36,622 bases of DNA, from assembly GCA_964654535.1 (NCBI GenBank), contig CAZZIZ010000010.1, forward strand, positions 1 to 36,622, written 5' to 3'. Of the stretch, positions 30,537-36,622 are shown one piece after another. Numbering within the stretch: the first letter of the stretch is position 1; every line of letters begins with the position of its first letter. The position numbers were made by a program, and so were the translations under genes. The notes beneath the pieces are model-generated. The model was not told the origin of the DNA. It did not search any database and saw only the letters and a list, made by a program, of their open reading frames with translations. The stretch comes from CAZZIZ01 sp964654535 (lineage in GTDB: Bacteria; Bacteroidota; Bacteroidia; Chitinophagales; UBA2359).

Positions 30537-31838
30537 TTAGTCCAACAATTTCTCCAAACCAACCGAACGCGAACCCTTTATCAAAACCGTAGCACCTTCG
30601 ATGGGCTGTTTTATTAAGTGCTCTTTCAAATCAGCTGCGCTTTTGAAAATAGAGAGCCCTTCGGCTTTAAATGCAGAAAAGATTTCGCCTACTAAATAAA
30701 CCGCATCAAAACGCCTAGACAAACAATCATCTATCACTTTCTGATGCTCTCCTTTTTCGTGAGCGCCTTGCTCCTTCATATCGCCTATGATGGCTACTTT
30801 TTTAGGAACGGACATAGTCGCCAAGTTTTCCAAAGCAGCAGCGACACTACTCGGGTTAGCGTTGTAGGCATCTAGTATGTAGGTATTGCTGTCACGTTCT
30901 ATAACCTGCGAGCGATTGTTTTTGGGAACGTAATTGCTTATCGCTTTTACAATTAACTCCGGAGTCACTTTAAACTTAGTTCCTATGGCAATGGCGGCGA
31001 TCACATTATCCAAGTTATATGCACCAATGAGTTGGGTTTCTACATCTAGGATGGTTATGGTTTCAGTTTTTTTATCCTTATCGAACCACTTTGCTTTTAA
31101 ATATGGCGCAGCTGCTATCAACTCGACGTGCGTCTTGCTAAACTTTTGCGAACCGTATGTATAGGCGTTTTGAATGTAGTAAGCCAACTCGACCACCAAA
31201 GGGTCATTAACATTAACAAAGGCCTTGCCCCCAAAGGCTTCTACGAACTCAAACAGTTCGCCTTTGGCCTTCTGCACTCCTTTAAGGTCACCAAAGCCTT
31301 CCAAATGTGCTTTCCCAATATTGGTAATCAATCCAAAGTTGGGTTCAGCTATCCTGCAGAGTTGGTTTATTTCTATGGGGTGGTTGGCTCCCATTTCAAT
31401 AACCGCCATTTCCGTTCCTGCAGGCATCGACAACAAGGTCAGCGGAACACCGATATGGTTATTGAGGTTTCCTTGGGTAAAATGCGTTTTGAATTGTTCC
31501 TGTAAGACCGCTGCGATTAGTTCTTTAGTGGTTGTTTTTCCATTTGAGCCCGTTAAGGCAATTACTGGAATTTTAAACTGACGACGATGATGACGTGCCA
31601 AATCTTGCAACGTGCGCAAAGCATCTTCTACTAATACGTATTGGTCGTTAAGCGCAAAGGCTTCTTCATCCACAACCGCTTTACTCGCGCCTTTTTCCAG
31701 CGCCTCTGCGGCTTTCGCGTTGCCATTGAAGCTCGGGCCCTTAAGCGCAAAGAAAATTTCACCTGGTAAAATTTTACGCGTGTCGGTGCAAACTCCAGTT
31801 GAGTTTTTAAATAATTGGTAGAGTGTTTCGATGCTCAT
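30537..31838 (-). CDS. murF: UDP-MurNAc-tripeptide--D-Ala-D-Ala ligase
   Basis: A 433-residue Mur ligase that adds D-alanyl-D-alanine to the UDP-MurNAc-tripeptide, the last cytoplasmic step in making the peptidoglycan pentapeptide. The N-terminal domain holds TDTRKILPGEIFFALKG (18-34), typical of MurF. The ATP-binding loop is GSNGKTTTK (97-105). EMGANHPIEINQLC near 142-155, NIGKAHLEGFG near 167-177 and the C-terminal LDAYNANPSSVAAAL follow. It starts 15 bp after the stop of a T9SS protein gene, itself 7 bp after uvrB, so the three genes are probably one message. Confidence 0.97.
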   Translation of the reverse strand: MSIETLYQLFKNSTGVCTDTRKILPGEIFFALKGPSFNGNAKAAEALEKGASKAVVDEEAFALNDQYVLVEDALRTLQDLARHHRRQFKIPVIALTGSNGKTTTKELIAAVLQEQFKTHFTQGNLNNHIGVPLTLLSMPAGTEMAVIEMGANHPIEINQLCRIAEPNFGLITNIGKAHLEGFGDLKGVQKAKGELFEFVEAFGGKAFVNVNDPLVVELAYYIQNAYTYGSQKFSKTHVELIAAAPYLKAKWFDKDKKTETITILDVETQLIGAYNLDNVIAAIAIGTKFKVTPELIVKAISNYVPKNNRSQVIERDSNTYILDAYNANPSSVAAALENLATMSVPKKVAIIGDMKEQGAHEKGEHQKVIDDCLSRRFDAVYLVGEIFSAFKAEGLSIFKSAADLKEHLIKQPIEGATVLIKGSRSVGLEKLLD

Positions 31839-31853
31839 TCGCGAAGAGACTAA

Positions 31854-33797
31854 CTATCGCTGCACAATCAACTGCTCGTTGTATATAGATTCGCTCTTGG
31901 CGTTTTCAATGTTCAGAATATATGTACCAGGAGCTAAAGACTCGGTAAGAAATGAAATGAGGTTTCGCCCCGCTTTTGCACGGCCTCTAAAAACTGTGTC
32001 AATCACTTTTCCGTCTATAGAAATCAGTCTTGCTTCTATGTTTTGCGTGTCGGGCATTTCAAATTCTACATTGGCAACCTCACGACTTGGATTCGGATAC
32101 ACGCTCGCTTTAATCTTATCGGCTTCGTCTATACCCGTTGCTTGTCCTCCAAAAGTGCTGGTTAATTGTGAAACCCAAGTACCATAAACATTTTGATTGG
32201 CTGTAGATTCATTTGTGCCGAAGGTACCATTGACCCAAACCACTCCTGGCTCATTGTACTTTCTTTGAGAGCCAGAATAATCGCCCCAGCGCTTATCCAA
32301 AGCCCCATTGGTGTAAGTTAAGAATGCTCCACCTTCCTTAATGGTCAGTATGTCAGAATATGTTCCCTCACCGTAACCTATTCCGCTCATACCAGGAAAA
32401 ACACTTTCCCCAGCATGGAGAAAGGTTATAATGTTCTGATCGTCGAAGCCAATGCCAGTATATGAAATATTAGGATAACCCAATTCCAAAACGGGATCGT
32501 CGATAATTGCACCTAGCACCGTGTTCGCTCCACCAACGTCAAGAATTCGACCGTGGTAAATGGCTGATTTTTCTGAAGGCAAGGAAATAGAATTCCCTAC
32601 CCAATGGATATTACCGTTGTGAAAATACCCTCCCAATATACGTGCGTCGTTGGTATTCAAAAACAATCCCTCCGGCTGGGCAGCTAAAGGAGCTACACCA
32701 TAAGGAATATCGGTTTGCAATGCATCTATTATCAACTCCGTACTGTTTGAAAATTGAAGTCCGCTTACTTCTAACAAGAAGAGTTCGTCATTTTGAAACT
32801 CATATGTAAAAGTGTCTTCCTCTACAATATAGCTTTCATTGGACAAAAAGTACATGTTGTCTCCTTCTGGTAAATCGGCATCCTTAATTGGGCAGATGTA
32901 ACGAATAAATTCGTCATTGTGCTTTATGTCTGAATACAAACGACTGTTCAAATTGCTACTACCCGTATAGCCATCCTGCATAAACACTTGCCATATTACG
33001 CTCTGGGTAAAACCTAAATACCAGGGCACATTGTCTTGTATCAAGTTAACAGTTATGAATAGCTCTCTTTCACTTATCGCTATTTGCGGATAATCAGACC
33101 AAGTACCATTCATCAATGGAATACCCGTTAAGGCATAGACATTCCAATCATCAGTTGGATCATTGGATTCGCTGAAACCAATGACTATGGTCTGTTCATC
33201 TGTTTGCCCACCAATAAATTCGGTAGTCATGCTACCCGCCAAACAAATAAGAATGAAACGATCAGCATTGGGGTCGTACAAAACCTTAGGATCAAAGCGG
33301 TTGGTAGAGAGATCCAGGTCGGCGGAAAAAGCAGCTAATCCAGTTACCACCTCATCAAAGCTCGGATCATTCACATCGGTCACCCATATGCTAGAATTAA
33401 CCACTGATACCAACATGCCATCATTGGAGATGGCCATATCATTATCACCGGGAATACCATTGAAAGGGTTTCCTCTAAAATTCATTCCTTGAAGCAATTC
33501 AAAGTTTTCGGCTGTTTTCAAAGGCGCGGCTTCAGGGAATTCGTTCTCCTCCAAAAACTTTGGAAGGTGTTCTTGTTTCAACTCGCGCAAAAATCCACGA
33601 TAAGAATCACCACCCACTGCTGGTGCCTCAAGATGTGTGAGTTGGGTTAAAAAATCGTCTTGTTCCGCACGCAAATTAACGACACCACGTTTTTCGATAC
33701 TAATGTTGTCCTGCATTTTATAGCTGACACCAGTATCCTGTGCTTGCACAAAAATGGGCATCAGCACGAACAGTATCAAAAGCAAATTTTTCATCAT
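31854..33797 (-). CDS. Large secreted protein with T9SS sorting domain
   Basis: A 647-residue secreted protein. A signal peptide ends FVQAQ (about residue 20). The mature body (about 95-540) reads as repeated beta strands with PQIAIS, FDPKVLYDPNADRFILIC and GDYSGSQ segments, suggesting a propeller fold; no enzyme motif is recognised. The last 80 or so residues (from YPNPSREVANVEF) are a T9SS type A sorting domain, ending YILNIENAKSESIYNEQLIVQR, so the protein is sent to the cell surface through the type IX system. It lies between uvrB (7 bp upstream) and murF (15 bp downstream) on the same strand, an odd setting for a surface protein. The function is unknown. Confidence 0.85.
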   Translation of the reverse strand: MMKNLLLILFVLMPIFVQAQDTGVSYKMQDNISIEKRGVVNLRAEQDDFLTQLTHLEAPAVGGDSYRGFLRELKQEHLPKFLEENEFPEAAPLKTAENFELLQGMNFRGNPFNGIPGDNDMAISNDGMLVSVVNSSIWVTDVNDPSFDEVVTGLAAFSADLDLSTNRFDPKVLYDPNADRFILICLAGSMTTEFIGGQTDEQTIVIGFSESNDPTDDWNVYALTGIPLMNGTWSDYPQIAISERELFITVNLIQDNVPWYLGFTQSVIWQVFMQDGYTGSSNLNSRLYSDIKHNDEFIRYICPIKDADLPEGDNMYFLSNESYIVEEDTFTYEFQNDELFLLEVSGLQFSNSTELIIDALQTDIPYGVAPLAAQPEGLFLNTNDARILGGYFHNGNIHWVGNSISLPSEKSAIYHGRILDVGGANTVLGAIIDDPVLELGYPNISYTGIGFDDQNIITFLHAGESVFPGMSGIGYGEGTYSDILTIKEGGAFLTYTNGALDKRWGDYSGSQRKYNEPGVVWVNGTFGTNESTANQNVYGTWVSQLTSTFGGQATGIDEADKIKASVYPNPSREVANVEFEMPDTQNIEARLISIDGKVIDTVFRGRAKAGRNLISFLTESLAPGTYILNIENAKSESIYNEQLIVQR

Positions 33798-33804
33798 CTA
33801 CAAT

Positions 33805-35835
33805 TTAATTAAACTTCTCTTCAAATAGTTGTTGTAAACTATACATTTCGTCCCGAAGTCGCGCAGCCTCCATAAAATCCAAATCCTTTGCAGCCTTACG
33901 CATTTCTTTTTTCTTGTTATCGATAGCCTTATCCAGCTGCGGTCTTGTCATTAATTGTACAACCGGGTCAGCAGCCATACTCATTGAGTCTGGTTCGATA
34001 TAAGCCTTCGCCTCGCCCTGTTGGCGAATATCTAAAACTGAAGCGGCTTTGTGAATTTGTTCCTTGGTTTTAAAGACTGTTTGCGGAACAATACCATGCT
34101 TATCGTTATAAGCCTGTTGTTTGGCGCGCTTACGCTCATTGTCATCAATGGTTCGGCGCATCGAATCGGTAACACGGTCTGCGTACATTATAACCACGCC
34201 ATTTGCATTACGCGCAGCACGACCTGCCATTTGAATTAGAGATTTATCGTTTCGCAAAAAACCTTCTTTGTCGGCATCGACAATAGCGACCAAAGAAACC
34301 TCGGGTAAATCCAATCCTTCACGCAGCAAGTTCACTCCAACTAGAACATCAAACTCACCCAAACGCAAATCGCGAATTATCTCTACACGCTCCATCGTAT
34401 CCACTTCGGAGTGAATGTAGCGCGTTCTAATATTTAATCGAGTAAAGTATTTGGTCAACTCCTCCGCCATACGCTTGGTTAGAGTTGTCACCAAAGAGCG
34501 CTCGCTTTTCGCAGCGCGCTCGTTTATCTCACCAATCAAATCGTCAATCTGGTTTTCACTAGGGCGCACATCTATTGGCGGATCCAACAAGCCAGTTGGA
34601 CGAACAATTTGTTCTACTACTACTCCACCCGCTTTTTCCAATTCATAATCTGCTGGTGTTGCCGAAACATAAATCGTTTGTGGTACTACTTCTTCAAATT
34701 CCTGAAAACTCAATGGACGATTATCCAATGCCGAAGGCAAACGGAAACCATAATCCACCAAGTTCATCTTACGTGAACGGTCACCGCCCCACATTGCACG
34801 CACTTGTGGCAAGGTTACGTGACTCTCATCTACAATCAATAAAAAGTCATCTGGGAAATAGTCCAATAAACAAAATGGGCGATCGCCAGGTTTGCGACCA
34901 TCAATAAAACGCGAGTAGTTCTCAATACCAGAACAGTAACCCAACTCACGAATCATCTCCAAGTCAAAGTTGACACGCTCTTTTATACGCTTGGCTTCAA
35001 TAATTTTTTGAATCGACTCAAAATATTCTTCTTGAGCCTTCAACTCATCCTGTATAGCGTAGATAATTCCCTGCATACGTTCGCGCCCAGAAACATAAAT
35101 GTTAGCGGGAAAAATTGCCACATCAGTCAAGGACTCAATGCGGTGTCCGCTAATCGGATCAATCGTTTCCAGGTCTTCTATTGTATCGCCAAAAAAGCTC
35201 ACACGCACCGCGTGATCTAAGTAGGGCAAGAATATATCGACTGTATCTCCGCGCACGCGGAAGTTACCACGGCCAAAGTCCATTTCTGTGCGTGAATACA
35301 AAGCACCAACCAACTGAAACAAAAATGTATTACGACTTACGGTTTGATCTTTACTCAAACGAATAATACTACTCTTATACTCACCCGGATTTCCCAAACC
35401 ATAAATACAAGACACCGAGGCCACTACAACCACGTCACGTCGACCAGACAACAAAGAAGTAGTTGTTTTCAAACGCAACTTTTCCACCTCCTCGTTTATA
35501 GCCAAATCCTTTTCTATAAATGTATCCGTAACTGAAACGTAAGCTTCCGGCTGGTAATAATCGTAATAAGAAACGAAGTACTCAATCGCATTATCAGGGA
35601 AAAACTGTTTAAACTCACCATAAAGTTGAGCAACCAGGGTCTTGTTGTGGGACAGTATCAGCGTTGGTTTATCAATGCGTTTAATCACATTGGCCATCGT
35701 AAAAGTCTTTCCGGAACCCGTCACTCCCAGGAGCACCTGATGCTCCTCATCACGCGCCAAACCATCGACCAGTTGGTCAATTGCTTCGGGCTGATCGCCG
35801 GTAGGTTCAAAATCGGATACTAAATCGAAACTCAT
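33805..35835 (-). CDS. uvrB: Excinuclease ABC subunit B
   Basis: The damage-verifying helicase of nucleotide excision repair; it receives damaged DNA from UvrA and then recruits UvrC. The protein is about 676 residues from the ATG at 35835. That start is preferred over one 33 bp upstream because MSFDLVSDFEPTGDQPEAI is the family N-terminus. Walker A is GVTGSGKTFTMANV, the beta-hairpin region is YYDYYQPEAYV, the Walker B box is LLIVDESHVT, motif VI is QMAGRAARN, and a UVR motif that binds UvrC closes the protein (MRKAAKDLDFMEAARLRDEM). It is divergent from the DUF5606 gene with a 57-bp gap and is first in a likely uvrB-T9SS protein-murF operon. Confidence 0.98.
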   Translation of the reverse strand: MSFDLVSDFEPTGDQPEAIDQLVDGLARDEEHQVLLGVTGSGKTFTMANVIKRIDKPTLILSHNKTLVAQLYGEFKQFFPDNAIEYFVSYYDYYQPEAYVSVTDTFIEKDLAINEEVEKLRLKTTTSLLSGRRDVVVVASVSCIYGLGNPGEYKSSIIRLSKDQTVSRNTFLFQLVGALYSRTEMDFGRGNFRVRGDTVDIFLPYLDHAVRVSFFGDTIEDLETIDPISGHRIESLTDVAIFPANIYVSGRERMQGIIYAIQDELKAQEEYFESIQKIIEAKRIKERVNFDLEMIRELGYCSGIENYSRFIDGRKPGDRPFCLLDYFPDDFLLIVDESHVTLPQVRAMWGGDRSRKMNLVDYGFRLPSALDNRPLSFQEFEEVVPQTIYVSATPADYELEKAGGVVVEQIVRPTGLLDPPIDVRPSENQIDDLIGEINERAAKSERSLVTTLTKRMAEELTKYFTRLNIRTRYIHSEVDTMERVEIIRDLRLGEFDVLVGVNLLREGLDLPEVSLVAIVDADKEGFLRNDKSLIQMAGRAARNANGVVIMYADRVTDSMRRTIDDNERKRAKQQAYNDKHGIVPQTVFKTKEQIHKAASVLDIRQQGEAKAYIEPDSMSMAADPVVQLMTRPQLDKAIDNKKKEMRKAAKDLDFMEAARLRDEMYSLQQLFEEKFN

Positions 35836-35869
35836 ACGGGTTTTTGTAATCGGTGCGTGGCAAAACACT

Positions 35870-35877
35870 TATTTTCG
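35870..35877 (+). promoter_or_regulatory. Probable -7 box of the DUF5606 gene
   Basis: TATTTTCG matches TAnnTTTG at seven of eight positions, 15 bp before the ATG at 35893. A TTTTG at 35842-35846 could be the -33 box, with a slightly long spacer of 23 bp. Confidence 0.45.
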
Positions 35878-35892
35878 CCTAAAATAAAGTTA

Positions 35893-36408
35893 ATGGATTT
35901 TGATAAGATCGTGTCGATAAGTGGCAAGTCTGGATTGTATGAAGTTGTGAATGCCCGAGCCAATGGCGTCATAGCAAAGTCATTAAATGATGGAAAAACC
36001 TTTTTTGCGCCTATGCGCACCCATGAGTATTCCTTGTTGGACAACATCTCGATTTACACCGACGACGATAGCGAGCCTTTACGCAACGTTTTTAAGGCCC
36101 TTCGCGAATTGGTAAAAACCGAGCCTATACCAGAAGTCAAATCCGACGAGGACAAGCTGCGCAAATATTTCCGCAAGGTACTTCCGAGCTACGACGAAGA
36201 CCAAGTCTATTTAAGCGACATTAAAAAAGTCTACAAATGGTTCGCCCAACTAGAACCTTTTGAGCTCGACTACAACGAGCCAGAGAAAAAGGAAGAAGGC
36301 GTTTTGGATAAAATGAATAAGAAAACCAAAGCAGGTTCGAACTCCTCTACCAAAGCGACTAAGTCTGCTCCAAAAAGAGCACCAAAATTTAACTCTAAGA
36401 AGTCATAG
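35893..36408 (+). CDS. DUF5606 family protein
   Basis: A cytoplasmic protein of 171 residues from the ATG at 35893. A longer frame exists, but the conserved family start MDFDKIVSISGKSGLYEVV and the promoter-like box upstream favour this ATG. The first 125 residues are the conserved Bacteroidetes DUF5606 domain (NGVIAKSLNDGKTFF, DDSEPLRNVF, LRKYFRKVLPSYDEDQVY, IKKVYKWFAQL). The tail (about 130-171) is a low-complexity stretch rich in Lys, Ser, Thr and Pro, probably disordered and able to bind nucleic acid, which is inference. The function of the family is unknown. It is divergent from uvrB, and repeat copy C starts 30 bp after its stop. Confidence 0.87.
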   Translation: MDFDKIVSISGKSGLYEVVNARANGVIAKSLNDGKTFFAPMRTHEYSLLDNISIYTDDDSEPLRNVFKALRELVKTEPIPEVKSDEDKLRKYFRKVLPSYDEDQVYLSDIKKVYKWFAQLEPFELDYNEPEKKEEGVLDKMNKKTKAGSNSSTKATKSAPKRAPKFNSKKS

Positions 36409-36414
36409 AATATG

Positions 36415-36448
36415 TTTTGGGCATGACCAAAAACTTTTGGGCGTGACC
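36415..36448 (+). repeat. Duplicated 5' box in front of repeat copy C
   Basis: TTTTGGGCATGACC (36415-36428) is repeated 20 bp later as TTTTGGGCGTGACC (36435-36448), with one base changed; the second is the true start of copy C. The extra box stands alone, without the rest of an element. Confidence 0.65.
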
Positions 36449-36612
36449 CAACAAAAAAGCCTCGCGTTACACGCGGGGCTTTTTTGTTGGGTCGGGCTTT
36501 CGGCCCTCGCTCTGTTCTGTAAAAAACAAAAAGCGCTTCTAGCTCTAAGGAGCTAAGCGATTTTCTTGTTTTTTACAACAGGAGCTCAAACATAGGCCTC
36601 TATCCCTCACGC
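36439..36612 (+). repeat. Structured intergenic repeat, copy C (174 bp)
   Basis: It starts GGGCGTGACCC and ends TATCCCTCACGC, 10 bp before the window edge; GCGTGA/TCACGC pair as the terminal stem. Stem I (36445-36493) is 23 continuous pairs with a single G-T. The central box is GGGTCGGGCTTTCGG. Hairpin II covers 36509-36585, with base GCTCTGTT/AACAGGAGC, an A/T-rich middle (GTAAAAAACAA/TTGTTTTTTAC) and tip TAGCTC/GAGCTA around TAAG (36540-36555). The base and the tip are the same as in copy A1, but the middle of the stem is different and still pairs. Confidence 0.87.
36453..36485. terminator. Terminator hairpin inside stem I of copy C
   Basis: AAAAAAGCCTCGCGT and ACGCGGGGCTTTTTT pair around TAC; the A- and T-runs on both sides make it a good two-way intrinsic terminator for the DUF5606 message. 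The other three copies have no T-run in stem I. Confidence 0.75.
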
Positions 36613-36622
36613 GGAAAACACC

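Noticed and set aside
35836..35868. Longer uvrB start with 11 extra residues.
   Set aside because: The family N-terminus begins at the ATG at 35835, and the extension would overlap the promoter of the divergent gene.
35857..35892. Longer start of the DUF5606 protein with 12 extra residues.
   Set aside because: The conserved domain begins at MDFDKI (35893), and the -7-like box lies within the extension.
1..36622. CRISPR array, tRNA or rRNA genes, transposase or integrase genes.
   Set aside because: No regularly spaced short repeats, cloverleaf patterns, rRNA sequence or DDE/HUH/tyrosine recombinase motifs were seen on either strand.

Overview
The window looks like chromosomal DNA of a Bacteroidota bacterium, most probably a member of the Flavobacteriales. 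The evidence is two secreted proteins with type IX secretion (T9SS) C-terminal sorting domains, Omp28, DUF6029 and DUF5606 family proteins, promoters of the Bacteroidetes TAnnTTTG type with no Shine-Dalgarno sites, a hemC-hemD fusion, and ribonucleotide reductase subunits of the eukaryote-like subgroup. No prophage, insertion sequence with a transposase, CRISPR array, rRNA or tRNA gene was found. Most genes are conserved housekeeping genes.

Layout. 1-165: 5' end of a secreted protein gene cut by the window edge (minus). 233-3518: two unrelated peptide transporters in tandem (OPT, then POT). 3520-7134: minus-strand operon DUF6029 beta-barrel, Omp28 lipoprotein, second lipoprotein, divergent from a TlpA-type thioredoxin (7233-7724) that ends in a strong terminator. 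7840-9738: FG-GAP/PKD secreted T9SS protein. 9872-13873: sucA-sucB. 13930-14305: two copies of a structured repeat, tail to tail. 14318-19576: small beta-barrel protein, hemCD fusion, thioredoxin-like protein, M3 oligopeptidase, another small beta-barrel protein. 19635-24283: metG, LD-carboxypeptidase, a candidate small RNA, a third repeat copy and serC. 24479-28998: orphan OmpR-type response regulator, then nrdA and nrdB on the minus strand. 28999-29422: AT-rich gap with a DnaA-box-like site. 29423-35835: minus-strand group uvrB, T9SS protein, murF, thiL. 35893-36408: DUF5606 gene, followed by the fourth repeat copy at the right edge.

The main discovery candidate is a family of four intergenic elements of 174-188 bp: 13930-14117 (+), 14124-14305 (-), 23022-23209 (-) and 36439-36612 (+). 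They share three short conserved boxes (GGGCG at the 5' end, a central GGGCTT..CGG, and ATCCCT.(A/T)CGC at the 3' end) and two hairpins. The stem sequences differ between copies while pairing is kept, including the terminal stem, where GTG/CAC in three copies becomes GAC/GTC in the fourth. Both tips carry a 4-nt loop on a 6-bp stem with a bulge at the same place. This is the signature of selection on structure. Three of the four copies sit just after a stop codon in the direction of the gene, so they are probably transcribed as 3' UTRs. Whether they are mobile (MITE- or REP-like), regulatory RNA or both cannot be decided here. I have a vague memory of similar repeats in other Bacteroidetes and do not claim the family is unknown.

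Functionally the genes cover peptide import and breakdown (OPT, POT, M3 peptidase), TCA cycle, haem, serine, thiamine and deoxynucleotide synthesis, peptidoglycan synthesis and recycling (murF, LD-carboxypeptidase), DNA repair, and envelope thiol chemistry (TlpA, Omp28, CHWC thioredoxin).
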